Of a stretch of DNA of 64,000 bases, positions 55,074-63,182 are shown piece after piece; the first letter of the stretch is position 1; every line of letters begins with the position of its first letter. The stretch lies in contig NZ_CP010892.1 of NCBI RefSeq assembly GCF_000931465.1, forward strand, positions 3,805,388-3,869,387, given 5' to 3'. A model generated the notes under the pieces. The model was not told the origin of the DNA. It saw only the letters and a program-made list of their open reading frames with translations, and made no database searches. The translations under genes were made by a program, and so were the position numbers. This DNA comes from Pseudomonas sp. MRSN 12121. GTDB lineage: Bacteria > Pseudomonadota > Gammaproteobacteria > Pseudomonadales > Pseudomonadaceae.

Positions 55074-55135
55074 GTAGCCGCTGCCGCAGGCTGCGATCGG
55101 CCCGAGGGAATATTGCGGTCAACGGCAGCGGCTAC
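55074..55135. repeat. Degenerate short GTAGCC hairpin
   Basis: 62-bp remnant: left arm GTAGCCGCTGCCGCAGGCTG, right arm GGCAGCGGCTAC. It has lost most of the centre. Confidence 0.65.
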
Positions 55136-55162
55136 CGGCGCAACACCTGAACCACTCATTAC

Positions 55163-55173
55163 AAAAACAACAA
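55163..55173 (+). promoter_or_regulatory. CA motif (Hfq/Crc) in the porin leader
   Basis: AACAACAA at 55166-55173 overlaps AAAAACAA (55163-55170). It lies 16 nt before the porin ATG, next to the weak GAAACGAG ribosome site. Confidence 0.55.
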
Positions 55174-55189
55174 GAAACGAGTACCGACC

Positions 55190-56491
55190 ATGAAAAGCAC
55201 TGCCCTGTTGTGCCCGCTGCTGACTGCGGCCCTGTTCAGCCCCCTGTGCCAGGCCCAGGCCCCGGCGCCCAGCCGCGACGGCCCGCTGGCCGGGCTCGGC
55301 GAACGACTGGCCGGCTACGGCATCCAGCCCCATGCGCAGTTCTGGAGCCTGTCGATGAAGAACCTCGACACCGGCCCGCGCCCACACAGTTTCGGCAACA
55401 GCGGCGACCTGTTCGTCGGTGCCGACGTCGATCTGGAGACCCTCGCCGGCCTTGAGGGCGCGGCCGTTCATTTCGAGGAAACCTTCTTCATCCTCGACAC
55501 CGCCACCGGCCAGCCGACCTCCCGCGCCTGGCAAGGCGCCGCCGGCAGCTATTTCGCCGGCGCGCCGATCCACAACGACATCACCAGCAACCAGCTGAGC
55601 CTGCTGACCTACCAGCAGACCTGGCTCGACGGCCGCCTCGACATGAGCCTGGGGCGCACCAACGCGCGGCGCTACTTCTATATCTACAACTGCGAAACCG
55701 TGGTCACCTGCAACGACCCGATCATCGATTCGTCCACCGGCATCCTGCCGCCGCCCTACGGCAGCTGGGGCGGCTACCTGAAGTACCAGGCGACGCCGGG
55801 CGTCTACCTGCATGCCGGCGCGTTCGAATCGAACCCGGTGGACTACCTGAAGAAACGCAAGGGCCTGGACTTCAGCACCGACGACGCCAGCGGCACCAGC
55901 CTGCTGCTGGGCATCGGCAGCCGGGACGACGGCGCCTACCGCGCCCGCTACGAACTCAACGGCTACTACAACACCGCCAACCAGTACGACCCGCTGACCG
56001 GGGCCAGCGAACACGGCACCGGCGGCGCCTTCTTCAAGTTCCAGCAAGGCTTCTGGCGCGCCGACGGCGGCCAGGGCACCGCGCCCCAGGCCCTGCTGGC
56101 GTTCGGCTCGCTGTCGCTGGCCGCCGACGACAAGCAGCCCTTCAGCCGTTTCGCCGAAATCGGCCTGACGTACCTCGCGCCTTTCGACCGGCCACAGGAC
56201 AAGCTCAACCTCAAGGCCAGCTACCTGCGCCTGAACGAGCATCAATTGCGCTTCCAGCAACAGGCACGGATCGCCAACGGCGGCGACAGCCGCCTGGGCG
56301 AACGCAATGTCTACGCTATCGAGGCCAACGGCCACTTCGCCCTCGGCCGGCACCTGGCGCTCGAGCCCAGCGTCCAGTACCTGATCAACCCGGACAACTT
56401 CTACAACCCCGAGGCCCGCGAGTTGAGCGGCAATGGATTCGTCGTCGGCCTGCAAGTCATGTACGACGTCGGCGCGGCGCTCGGGCTGTGA
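55190..56491 (+). CDS. OprB-family outer-membrane porin
   Basis: 433 residues with a Sec signal (cut near CQAQAPA). The mature part has the OprB layout: N-terminal LAGYGIQPHAQFWSLSMKN, conserved central VYLHAGAFESNP and GGAFFKFQQGFWR, and beta strands to the C-terminus. OprB proteins admit sugars or other small polar molecules across the outer membrane. It is co-oriented with the alcohol dehydrogenase and GMC genes and likely supplies the module with its substrate. Confidence 0.82.
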   Translation: MKSTALLCPLLTAALFSPLCQAQAPAPSRDGPLAGLGERLAGYGIQPHAQFWSLSMKNLDTGPRPHSFGNSGDLFVGADVDLETLAGLEGAAVHFEETFFILDTATGQPTSRAWQGAAGSYFAGAPIHNDITSNQLSLLTYQQTWLDGRLDMSLGRTNARRYFYIYNCETVVTCNDPIIDSSTGILPPPYGSWGGYLKYQATPGVYLHAGAFESNPVDYLKKRKGLDFSTDDASGTSLLLGIGSRDDGAYRARYELNGYYNTANQYDPLTGASEHGTGGAFFKFQQGFWRADGGQGTAPQALLAFGSLSLAADDKQPFSRFAEIGLTYLAPFDRPQDKLNLKASYLRLNEHQLRFQQQARIANGGDSRLGERNVYAIEANGHFALGRHLALEPSVQYLINPDNFYNPEARELSGNGFVVGLQVMYDVGAALGL

Positions 56492-56523
56492 CCCCGCTTC
56501 TTACTGCCAATGAGGTATCTGCC

Positions 56524-58203
56524 ATGACTGACTCCGTCCCGCGTTCATTCGACTACATCGTGGTCGGGGCCGGCTCGGCCGGTTGCGTGCTGGCCAACCG
56601 CCTGTCCGCCGACCCGACGCTCAGCGTCTGCCTGATCGAAGCCGGGCCCAGCGACCGCAGCCTGTTCCCCGGCGCCTACGTGCGCACGCCGGCGGGGATC
56701 ATCCGCCTGATCGCCAACCCGAAGTGGAACTGGATGCATCAGTTCAGCGCCCAGGCCGCCAGTGGCGAGCGTCCCATCCCCTGCCCCCGCGGCCGGCTCT
56801 GGGGCGGCTCCAGCGCGATCAACGGGATGATCTACATCCGCGGCCACCGCAGCGACTACGACCGCTGGGCCGCGGCCGGCAACCAGGGCTGGAGCTACGA
56901 CGAACTGCTGCCCTACTTCCTGCGCTCGGAACACTTCGAGCCCGGCGCCTCGCCGTGGCACGGCCAGGGCGGCGAACTCAACGTCGCCGTGCAACGCAGC
57001 CCGAGCCCGGTCAACGAGGTGTTCTACCAGGCGGCCCAGGAACTGGGCTGGCGCTACAACCCGGACTTCAACGGCGAGGAACAGGAAGGCTACGGTCCCT
57101 TCCACGTCACCCAGATCAACGGCGAACGTTGCAGCGCCGCGCGGGCGTTCCTGCACCCGGCGCTGACACGCCCCAACCTCTGCGTGTTGAGCTCGACCCT
57201 GACCCACCGCGTGCTGCTGGAGGGCAATCGCGCCTGTGGCGTCGAGGTCAGCCAGGACGGCCAGGTGTTCCGGCTACGGGCCCGGCGCGAGGTGATCCTC
57301 AGCGCCGGGGCCGTCAACTCGCCGCAGCTGTTGCTGCTGTCCGGCATCGGCCCGGCCGAGGAACTGCGGCGCCATGGCATCGCCCAGCGCCATGAACTGC
57401 CCGGGGTCGGCCACAACCTGCAGGACCACCAGGACGTGGTGCTGATGTACCGCTGCGACAGCGAGCTGACTTACGGGCTGTCGGCCAAGGGCCTGCTACC
57501 CCTGGCCCGCTCGCCCTGGCAGTACCTGGGGCGTCGCCGCGGCCCGCTGACCTCCAACACCGTGGAGTCCGGCGCCTTCCTGCGCCTGCGCCCCGAGGAT
57601 GCCGCGCCGGAACTGGGCCTGATCGTCGCCCCGGCGCTGAAGAACCAGCCGCAGCGCCTGGTGCCGCTGGGCCATGGCGTGAGCCTGCATATCGCCGTGA
57701 TGCACCCGCAAAGCCGGGGCCGGGTGCGTCTCAACTCCGCCGACCCGCACGACAAGCCGATCCTCGATAGCCACTTCCTCAGCCACCCGGAAGACCTGCG
57801 CAAACTGGTGGAAGGCGTGCGCCTGGTCCGCCGGCTGGCGGCCAGCCCGGCCTTCGCCCGACGCCTCAAGGGCGAGCTGGTGCCCGGCGCGCAGATCGAA
57901 AGCCAGGCGCAGATCGAACAGTGGATCCGCGACAGCCTCGGCACCGTGTTCCACCCGGTCGGCACCTGCAAGATGGGGCACGACGCCGACGCGGTGGTCG
58001 ACGACCAGCTGCGGGTGCACGGCGTGCAGGGCCTGCGGGTGGCCGATGCGTCGATCATGCCGACCCTGACCACCGGCAACACCAACGCGGCGGCGATCAT
58101 GATCGGCGAAAAGGCCGCGGACCTGCTGCTGGGCAAGCCGGCACTGACGATGCCAAGCGTTGCGCGCCTGCAAGAGCCGGTCTCCCACCTGGCCATTGGC
58201 TGA
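56524..58203 (+). CDS. GMC-family FAD oxidoreductase (choline/alcohol dehydrogenase type)
   Basis: 559 residues. FAD-binding DYIVVGAGSAGCVLANRLS, GMC signature 1 PRGRLWGGSSAINGMIYIRG, signature 2 LSAGAVNSPQLLLLSGIG, and the active-site His in VFHPVGTCKMG with Asn in TTGNTNAAAIM. No signal peptide. Such enzymes oxidise primary alcohols to aldehydes. It follows the porin by 32 bp; the module ends here at a REP pair. Substrate unknown. Confidence 0.9.
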   Translation: MTDSVPRSFDYIVVGAGSAGCVLANRLSADPTLSVCLIEAGPSDRSLFPGAYVRTPAGIIRLIANPKWNWMHQFSAQAASGERPIPCPRGRLWGGSSAINGMIYIRGHRSDYDRWAAAGNQGWSYDELLPYFLRSEHFEPGASPWHGQGGELNVAVQRSPSPVNEVFYQAAQELGWRYNPDFNGEEQEGYGPFHVTQINGERCSAARAFLHPALTRPNLCVLSSTLTHRVLLEGNRACGVEVSQDGQVFRLRARREVILSAGAVNSPQLLLLSGIGPAEELRRHGIAQRHELPGVGHNLQDHQDVVLMYRCDSELTYGLSAKGLLPLARSPWQYLGRRRGPLTSNTVESGAFLRLRPEDAAPELGLIVAPALKNQPQRLVPLGHGVSLHIAVMHPQSRGRVRLNSADPHDKPILDSHFLSHPEDLRKLVEGVRLVRRLAASPAFARRLKGELVPGAQIESQAQIEQWIRDSLGTVFHPVGTCKMGHDADAVVDDQLRVHGVQGLRVADASIMPTLTTGNTNAAAIMIGEKAADLLLGKPALTMPSVARLQEPVSHLAIG

Positions 58204-58227
58204 AACTCGAACGCGAGCTGCCCCCCT

Positions 58228-58326
58228 GTAGGAGCGAAGCTTGCTCGCGATGATCGTTAACGATGACGCGCACTACCTGGATATACACGGCGCTCTCGGG
58301 CTCATCGCGAGCAAGCTTCGCTCCTA
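58228..58326. repeat. REP-type inverted pair after the GMC gene
   Basis: GTAGGAGCGAAGCTTGCTCG to its complement, 24 bp after the stop codon. Confidence 0.88.
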
Positions 58327-58383
58327 CAGGTAAAGGCATTGCCCCATAGATCGGTGCCTGGCTGGATTTTGCCGTTGCCCGGG

Positions 58384-58410
58384 CATATAGTTGCACGATA
58401 CAACTATATG
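58384..58410. promoter_or_regulatory. Perfect 10-bp inverted repeat: MarR autoregulatory operator
   Basis: CATATAGTTG-N7-CAACTATATG ends 10 bp before the MarR-GNAT start codon. The arms are perfect, 17 bp from arm to arm, which is the usual size of MarR sites. Confidence 0.7.
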
Positions 58411-58420
58411 AGCATTCGCC

Positions 58421-59395
58421 ATGTCCTCCCAATCGCCACTGGTGGATCAGATCCGCAACGCTTCGCGCAAGCTGGTGCGCGAGCTGGGCTTCATGGGCAA
58501 CACGCTCGCCGGCTCGGACCTGCCGCCTTCGGCGGTGCATGCGCTGATCGAGCTCGACCTGTATGCCCCGCTCACCGCCGCCCAGTTGGGCAAGACCCTG
58601 AACCTGGAGAAATCCTCGGTCAGCCGCCTGCTGGCCAAGCTCATCGAGCGCGGCGATATCCAGGAAAGCCCCAGCCCCACCGATGCCCGGGAAAAGCACC
58701 TGGGCCTGACCGCCCAGGGGCGCAAGCAGGTCGCCGCCCTGCATGCCTTTGGCAGCGCCCAGGTGGAACAGGCGCTGCGCCTGCTGCCGTCCTTCGAACA
58801 AAACCGGGTCGTCGCGGGCCTGCGCGGTTACGGCCAGGCGCTGGAAGCCTGTCGCCTCGGCCAGCCGCGGATCGCCAGCGCCCTTCCCGCCGTGCAGCGT
58901 GGTTATCGGCCGGGCATGATCGGCCGCATCACCGAGCTGCACGCGCAGTACTACGCCCGCCTGGTGGGTTTCGGGCAGTTCTTCGAACAGCGCGTCGCGG
59001 CCGGGCTGGCGGAATTCAGCGCACGCCTGGACCAGCCCGACAACGGCATCTGGCTGGCGGTGCTGGACGAGCAGATCGTCGGCTCGATCGCCATCGATCT
59101 CGGCGGTGGTCCGGACCACGAGCAAACCGACCGGATCGCCCACCTGCGCTGGTTCATCCTCGACGAAGCGGCCCGCGGCACCGGCACCGGTCGCCTGCTG
59201 CTCGAGACGGCGCTGGCGCATTGCGACCGGGTCGGCGCGCGCTCCTGCTACCTGTGGACCTTCAGCGGCCTGGACGCCGCCCGGCACCTGTACGAAGCCT
59301 TCGGCTTCCAGCTGGTGGAAGAACAGCCCGCTGCACAATGGGGCAAGACCGTGCTGGAGCAACGTTTCGAGCGCCACCACCCGGACCCGGCCTGA
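58421..59395 (+). CDS. MarR-type regulator fused to a GNAT acetyltransferase
   Basis: 324 residues. Residues 1-145 form a MarR winged helix (PLTAAQLGKTLNLEKSSVSRLLAKLIERGDI). Residues 165-320 are a GNAT domain, with the acetyl-CoA loop in LRWFILDEAARGTGTGRLLLETAL and a C-terminal ARHLYEAFGFQLVEEQ. Such fusions are widespread but few have known substrates. A perfect operator lies just upstream, so it probably represses itself. Confidence 0.88.
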   Translation: MSSQSPLVDQIRNASRKLVRELGFMGNTLAGSDLPPSAVHALIELDLYAPLTAAQLGKTLNLEKSSVSRLLAKLIERGDIQESPSPTDAREKHLGLTAQGRKQVAALHAFGSAQVEQALRLLPSFEQNRVVAGLRGYGQALEACRLGQPRIASALPAVQRGYRPGMIGRITELHAQYYARLVGFGQFFEQRVAAGLAEFSARLDQPDNGIWLAVLDEQIVGSIAIDLGGGPDHEQTDRIAHLRWFILDEAARGTGTGRLLLETALAHCDRVGARSCYLWTFSGLDAARHLYEAFGFQLVEEQPAAQWGKTVLEQRFERHHPDPA

Positions 59396-59401
59396 AACGC
59401 C

Positions 59402-60499
59402 TCAGCGACCGGCCGGCGGCGCGATGCTCCACAGCCGCGGCCAATCCCCGGAGGACAGGCCATTGCAGGTCGGCATCTTGCGGTAGTCGCTGAGCTGGAA
59501 GGTCTCGCCGTCGAACAGCCATTGCGCGGTTTCACCGCAGTCACCGATGCCCCGGGCCAGGTAGTAAGTGCTCAGCACCCCGGTCTTGGGGTCGTAATGC
59601 GCGCCGCCCGAGCCATCTGCGTTGTCCATGGGCACGGCTTGCCGGTGCAACTCCTTCCACTGCGGCGGATCGCTGCGCGACCAACTGCTGATCTGGTAGT
59701 CGCAGGTGTAGGCCGCGCAATCGCTGAGCACCACCGTCAACGCCCGTTGCGCAGTCAGCGGATAGACCTCGACCTGCGGCTCGGCGGCCACATAGTCCTC
59801 ATCGTCATTGGGGGTGGCCGGCGTGGCGAGTTTCGCCGCGGCCGCCGACAGGCGCGTGCGCTCGGCCTGCGTCAAGGCGGGCGCCCCCGGATAGGCCCGC
59901 AGCTGGGCCGGCAGCGGTCGCGCCGGCACCTCGCTGGCCGCCCGCGGGCCCGGACGCCACAACGCCGTTACCCCATCGACACGGCCCTGCACCGCGTCCA
60001 TCAGCAACAGCGCGGCCGATAGGCCATTCAATGGCACCCAGGCCTCGTCGTTGCCCGCCAGCCTCAGTTCCGCGGCGTTGCGCAGGCGTTCCAGCCATTG
60101 CCGGGCCCGGGCCGGATCGGCAATTTCATAGCGGGTGACCTCGGTCTGCGCGCCTTTCTTTTCCGGCAGCAGCACCAGGGCCTCCAGCAGCGACGGTTCC
60201 AGCGGCTGGCCGTCGAGGCGCAACGCCGACAGCTCGGCGGGTTCGCCGCGCTGGTCCAGGCGTATCTCCAGGGGCCCGTCGGCGCCGGCACGCCGCTGGA
60301 CATGCAGGGTCAGGGCGCTGTGCTGGATACCGTGCTCGCCGCTGGGGGCGCTCAGGGCGTGGCAGTTGCGCAGGTTGTCGCAACCGGTGATCCAGTCCTT
60401 GGTCTGGCGCAGCACGGGCACCTTTTCCACGGTGTTCTGGGCCAGTGCCTGGCCGGCGGCGCTCACCAGCAAGAGAGCGATCAGGGTGCGCTGCAACAT
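59402..60499 (-). CDS. DUF1176 domain-containing secreted protein
   Basis: 365 residues with a Sec signal (cut near GQALAQN). It matches the DUF1176 family (QTKDWITGCDNLRNCHAL near the N-terminus; VVLSDCAAYTCDYQISSW and RGIGDCGETAQWLFDGETFQL near the C-terminus). The conserved Cys pairs suggest disulfides in the periplasm. Function unknown. It is convergent with the MarR-GNAT gene, 6 bp apart. Confidence 0.83.
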   Translation of the reverse strand: MLQRTLIALLLVSAAGQALAQNTVEKVPVLRQTKDWITGCDNLRNCHALSAPSGEHGIQHSALTLHVQRRAGADGPLEIRLDQRGEPAELSALRLDGQPLEPSLLEALVLLPEKKGAQTEVTRYEIADPARARQWLERLRNAAELRLAGNDEAWVPLNGLSAALLLMDAVQGRVDGVTALWRPGPRAASEVPARPLPAQLRAYPGAPALTQAERTRLSAAAAKLATPATPNDDEDYVAAEPQVEVYPLTAQRALTVVLSDCAAYTCDYQISSWSRSDPPQWKELHRQAVPMDNADGSGGAHYDPKTGVLSTYYLARGIGDCGETAQWLFDGETFQLSDYRKMPTCNGLSSGDWPRLWSIAPPAGR

Positions 60500-60571
60500 G
60501 CGACTGTTCCTTGTCGGGCAAAAGACGCCGATTGTCCCACGTCCCGCCTCGCCCCTCACGGTTTTTCGCCG

Positions 60572-61483
60572 TCAGTCTGTGCGGTTTGCCGGGCCCTGGC
60601 GCGTCCGGTATTCCCCCGGCGTCATCTTCGCGTAGCGCTGGAAAAAGCGGCTGAAATACGCCGGGTCCTTGAACCCCAGCTGGTAGCAGATTTCATTCAC
60701 GGAACTGGCGGTGAACAGCAGCAGGCGCTTGGACTCCTGCATCAGGCGCTCGTATACCAGGCGTTTCGACGGCAGGTCGGCGATGCGCCGGCAAACATCG
60801 TTCAGGCGCGCCTCGGTGACGCCGATCTGGCTGGCATAGTGCGCCAGCGGCCAATGCTCCAGGTACCGGGCTTCGATCAGTTCGTTGAAACGATGAAAGA
60901 TCTGCAAATCCTCATGCCGCGCCGGGCGGGCCTTGAGGGGATTGGCCGAGAGCCGTAACAGGCTGATCAGGATCAACCGGGTCAGGGCCTCCAGCGCCGG
61001 CTCGCGCCCGGCACCCTGCCCCGCGGCTTCGTCCTGCAAGGCGTCGAACAGCAAGGCCAGGCGCCGTGCCTCGCCGGCGAACCCGGGTTCCAGGCGAGTC
61101 AGCGCGACACAGGCCGGGGCAATCTGCGGGCCGCTGGCCAGGCGGCTGTCGGCTTCGAGCAGTTCCCAGACCAGTTGCTGGCGCACGGTCAGCACATGGC
61201 CTTCGCTGTCGGCCTCGGTGACGAAGGAATGCGCGATGGTCGGCGGCGTCAGGAAGAACATCGGCCCCGATTCCAGGTACTGCTGGTCGTCGAGGTAGAC
61301 CCGTACCGCCCCGCTCTTCACGTAGTGCACCTGGAAAAACCGGTCGTGCCGGTGCACCGGCATGTTGCGGCCGAAGAACCCGGCGAGGTTGCTCAGCTTG
61401 TCGTAGTGCACCCGGGAGTCGGCGTAGCGCTGGTCGTAGACCTGGCCGATGTTGATATTGGGGATCGGCTGGCGATCGCTCAT
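60572..61483 (-). CDS. hpaA: AraC-family activator of 4-hydroxyphenylacetate catabolism
   Basis: 303 residues. A cupin N-terminal domain (MPVHRHDRFFQVHYVKSGAVRVYLDDQQYLESGPMFFLTPPTIAHSF) and C-terminal AraC HTH pair (HYASQIGVTEARLNDVCRRIADLPSKRL and VNEICYQLGFKDPAYFSRFFQRYAKMTPGEYR). It is the HpaA type that senses 4-hydroxyphenylacetate and activates hpa genes. Divergent to hpaG1, with tandem repeats in the gap. Its leader carries two AATAAAAA CA motifs. Confidence 0.87.
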   Translation of the reverse strand: MSDRQPIPNINIGQVYDQRYADSRVHYDKLSNLAGFFGRNMPVHRHDRFFQVHYVKSGAVRVYLDDQQYLESGPMFFLTPPTIAHSFVTEADSEGHVLTVRQQLVWELLEADSRLASGPQIAPACVALTRLEPGFAGEARRLALLFDALQDEAAGQGAGREPALEALTRLILISLLRLSANPLKARPARHEDLQIFHRFNELIEARYLEHWPLAHYASQIGVTEARLNDVCRRIADLPSKRLVYERLMQESKRLLLFTASSVNEICYQLGFKDPAYFSRFFQRYAKMTPGEYRTRQGPANRTD

Positions 61484-61495
61484 AGCGGCAGTTCT

Positions 61496-61528
61496 CTTTT
61501 TATTTTCATCGCGGCGCTTTTTATTTTC
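61496..61528 (-). promoter_or_regulatory. Duplicated A-rich CA motif in the hpaA leader
   Basis: On the minus strand GAAAATAAAAAG occurs twice, 21 nt apart (61496-61507 and 61517-61528). Each contains AATAAAAA, which fits AAnAAnAA. The nearer copy abuts the hpaA ribosome site. Confidence 0.55.
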
Positions 61529-61615
61529 GTCGCGGCAAGCCCCCGCATCCTGCGGGATTCGCGGCCTGCCCACCAGTGCCGGAACGACCGGGCGCGTGGG
61601 GGTCACGAGCGACGC

Positions 61616-61657
61616 TTGACGATCGTTAACATATTAAATATAACGTTAACACATTAA
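61616..61657 (+). promoter_or_regulatory. hpaG1 promoter with tandem HpaA-type repeats
   Basis: A sigma-70-like -35 TTGACG (61616-61621) and -10 TATAAC (61639-61644), 17 bp apart, each match 5 of 6. CGTTAACATATTAA (61624-61637) is repeated as CGTTAACACATTAA (61644-61657), 13 of 14 identical, with a period of 20 bp. The repeats are probable HpaA sites. Their overlap with the promoter would also allow repression without the effector. Confidence 0.6.
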
Positions 61658-61700
61658 CGAAATCACCTTGTCTTTCGCGATGCTCAGGAGAACCACAACA

Positions 61701-62372
61701 ATGAGCCGTGCACTGCATGAAGTCGCCACCGGCACCCTGTTCGGCGTCGCGCTGAACTACCAGGGCCTGTTGCGCAGCCACCTGGAATCCTTCACCCAGC
61801 CGCCCTACCAGCAACCGCCGGTCAAGCCGGTGCTGTTCATCAAGACCCCCAACACGCGCAACGCCCATGGCGGCGCCGTGGTCTATCCGCGGGGTGTCGA
61901 GCGCCTGCAGCCGGGCCCGGCGCTGGGCGTGGTGATCGGCAAGGACGCCAGCCGGGTCAGCGCGGAAAACGCCCTGCAGCACGTCGCCGGCTACACCATC
62001 GTCAACGAATTCAGCCTGCCCGAGGACAGCTACTACCGCCCCGCCGTCAAGGCCAAATGCCGGGATGGCTTCTGCGCCTTCGGCCCGGAACTGGTGCCGG
62101 CGCAGCAGGTGCGCGATCCCCACGACCTGGAACTCAAGCTGTGGGTCAACGGCGAACTGCGCCAACGCAACAGCACCGCCAACCTGGTGCGCGGCATCCC
62201 CCAGCTGATCGCCGAAATCAGCGAATTCATGACCCTGCACCAGGGCGATGTGCTGATCACCGGCACCCCCGAAGGTCGCGTCGACGTCATGCCCGGCGAC
62301 CGTATCGAAGTGGAGATCAGCGGCCTGGGCCGTCTCGCCAATCATGTTGTCGCCGAAATAGCCGCCGAATAA
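61701..62372 (+). CDS. hpaG1: HpaG1: FAH-family half-enzyme of homoprotocatechuate catabolism
   Basis: 223 residues of the fumarylacetoacetate-hydrolase family, one half of the two-part isomerase/decarboxylase that acts on the ring-cleavage product. KTPNTRNAHGG, GYTIVNEFS and LITGTPEGRVDVMPGDRIEVEI are the family blocks. The acidic metal pair seen in HpaG2 (YECEL) is replaced here by PALGV, so this subunit may lack the metal site. An AGGAG ribosome site lies 10 nt before the ATG; hpaG2 follows after 9 bp. Confidence 0.88.
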   Translation: MSRALHEVATGTLFGVALNYQGLLRSHLESFTQPPYQQPPVKPVLFIKTPNTRNAHGGAVVYPRGVERLQPGPALGVVIGKDASRVSAENALQHVAGYTIVNEFSLPEDSYYRPAVKAKCRDGFCAFGPELVPAQQVRDPHDLELKLWVNGELRQRNSTANLVRGIPQLIAEISEFMTLHQGDVLITGTPEGRVDVMPGDRIEVEISGLGRLANHVVAEIAAE

Positions 62373-62381
62373 GGAGCCGCC

Positions 62382-63182
62382 ATGAAACACGCCCGCATCC
62401 GTTATCAAGGCCAGGTCCACGAGGTCGTGGTCAATGCGCCCAACAGCGTGAAACTGGCCGATGGCCGCGTCCTCGCCGAGGACCAGGTCGAGTGGCTGCC
62501 ACCGGCCACCGGCAGCATGTTCGCCCTGGGCCTGAACTACGCCGACCACGCCGCCGAACTGGCCTTCAAGCCGCCGACCGAGCCGCTGGCCTTCATCAAG
62601 TCCCCCGGCACCTACACCGGCCACAACCAGGTCACCTGGCGCCCGGACAACGTCGCCTACATGCACTACGAGTGCGAGCTGGTGGCGGTGATCGGCAAGA
62701 CCGCGCGCAACGTCAAGCGCGCGGACGCCCTGGACTACCTGGCCGGCTACACGGTGTGCAACGACTATGCGATCCGCGACTACCTGGAAAACTACTACCG
62801 GCCCAACCTGCGGGTGAAGAACCGCGACGCCACCACGCCCGTCGGCCCATGGATAGTCGACGTGGCCGACGTGCCGCAGCCGAACGACCTCAAGCTGCGC
62901 ACCTGGGTCAACGGCGAGCTGCGCCAGGAAGGCTCGACCCGCGACATGATCTTCGACATCCCCTACCTGATCGAATACCTGTCCAGCTTCATGACCCTGC
63001 AACCCGGCGACATGATCGCCACCGGCACCCCCGAGGGCCTGTCCGACGTGGTGCCGGGCGACGAGGTGGTGGTGGAGGTCGAGGGCGTCGGCCGGCTGGT
63101 CAACCGCATCGTCAGCGAGGCGGAATTCTTCGCCAGCAAGGCACCACACGACACGCAATCCGCGGCCAAGGAGCACGCATAA
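62382..63182 (+). CDS. hpaG2: HpaG2: 2-hydroxyhepta-2,4-diene-1,7-dioate isomerase / CHM decarboxylase
   Basis: 266 residues, FAH family. The metal-binding set is complete: Glu-x-Glu in MHYECELVAVIGK and Asp in CNDYAIRDY. LNYADHAAELAFKPPTEPLAFIKSPGTYTGHN and MIATGTPEGLSDVVPGDEV frame the active site. It is the C-terminal-type subunit that in E. coli is fused to the HpaG1 half. Its TAA is directly followed by the hpaE ATG. Confidence 0.9.
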   Translation: MKHARIRYQGQVHEVVVNAPNSVKLADGRVLAEDQVEWLPPATGSMFALGLNYADHAAELAFKPPTEPLAFIKSPGTYTGHNQVTWRPDNVAYMHYECELVAVIGKTARNVKRADALDYLAGYTVCNDYAIRDYLENYYRPNLRVKNRDATTPVGPWIVDVADVPQPNDLKLRTWVNGELRQEGSTRDMIFDIPYLIEYLSSFMTLQPGDMIATGTPEGLSDVVPGDEVVVEVEGVGRLVNRIVSEAEFFASKAPHDTQSAAKEHA

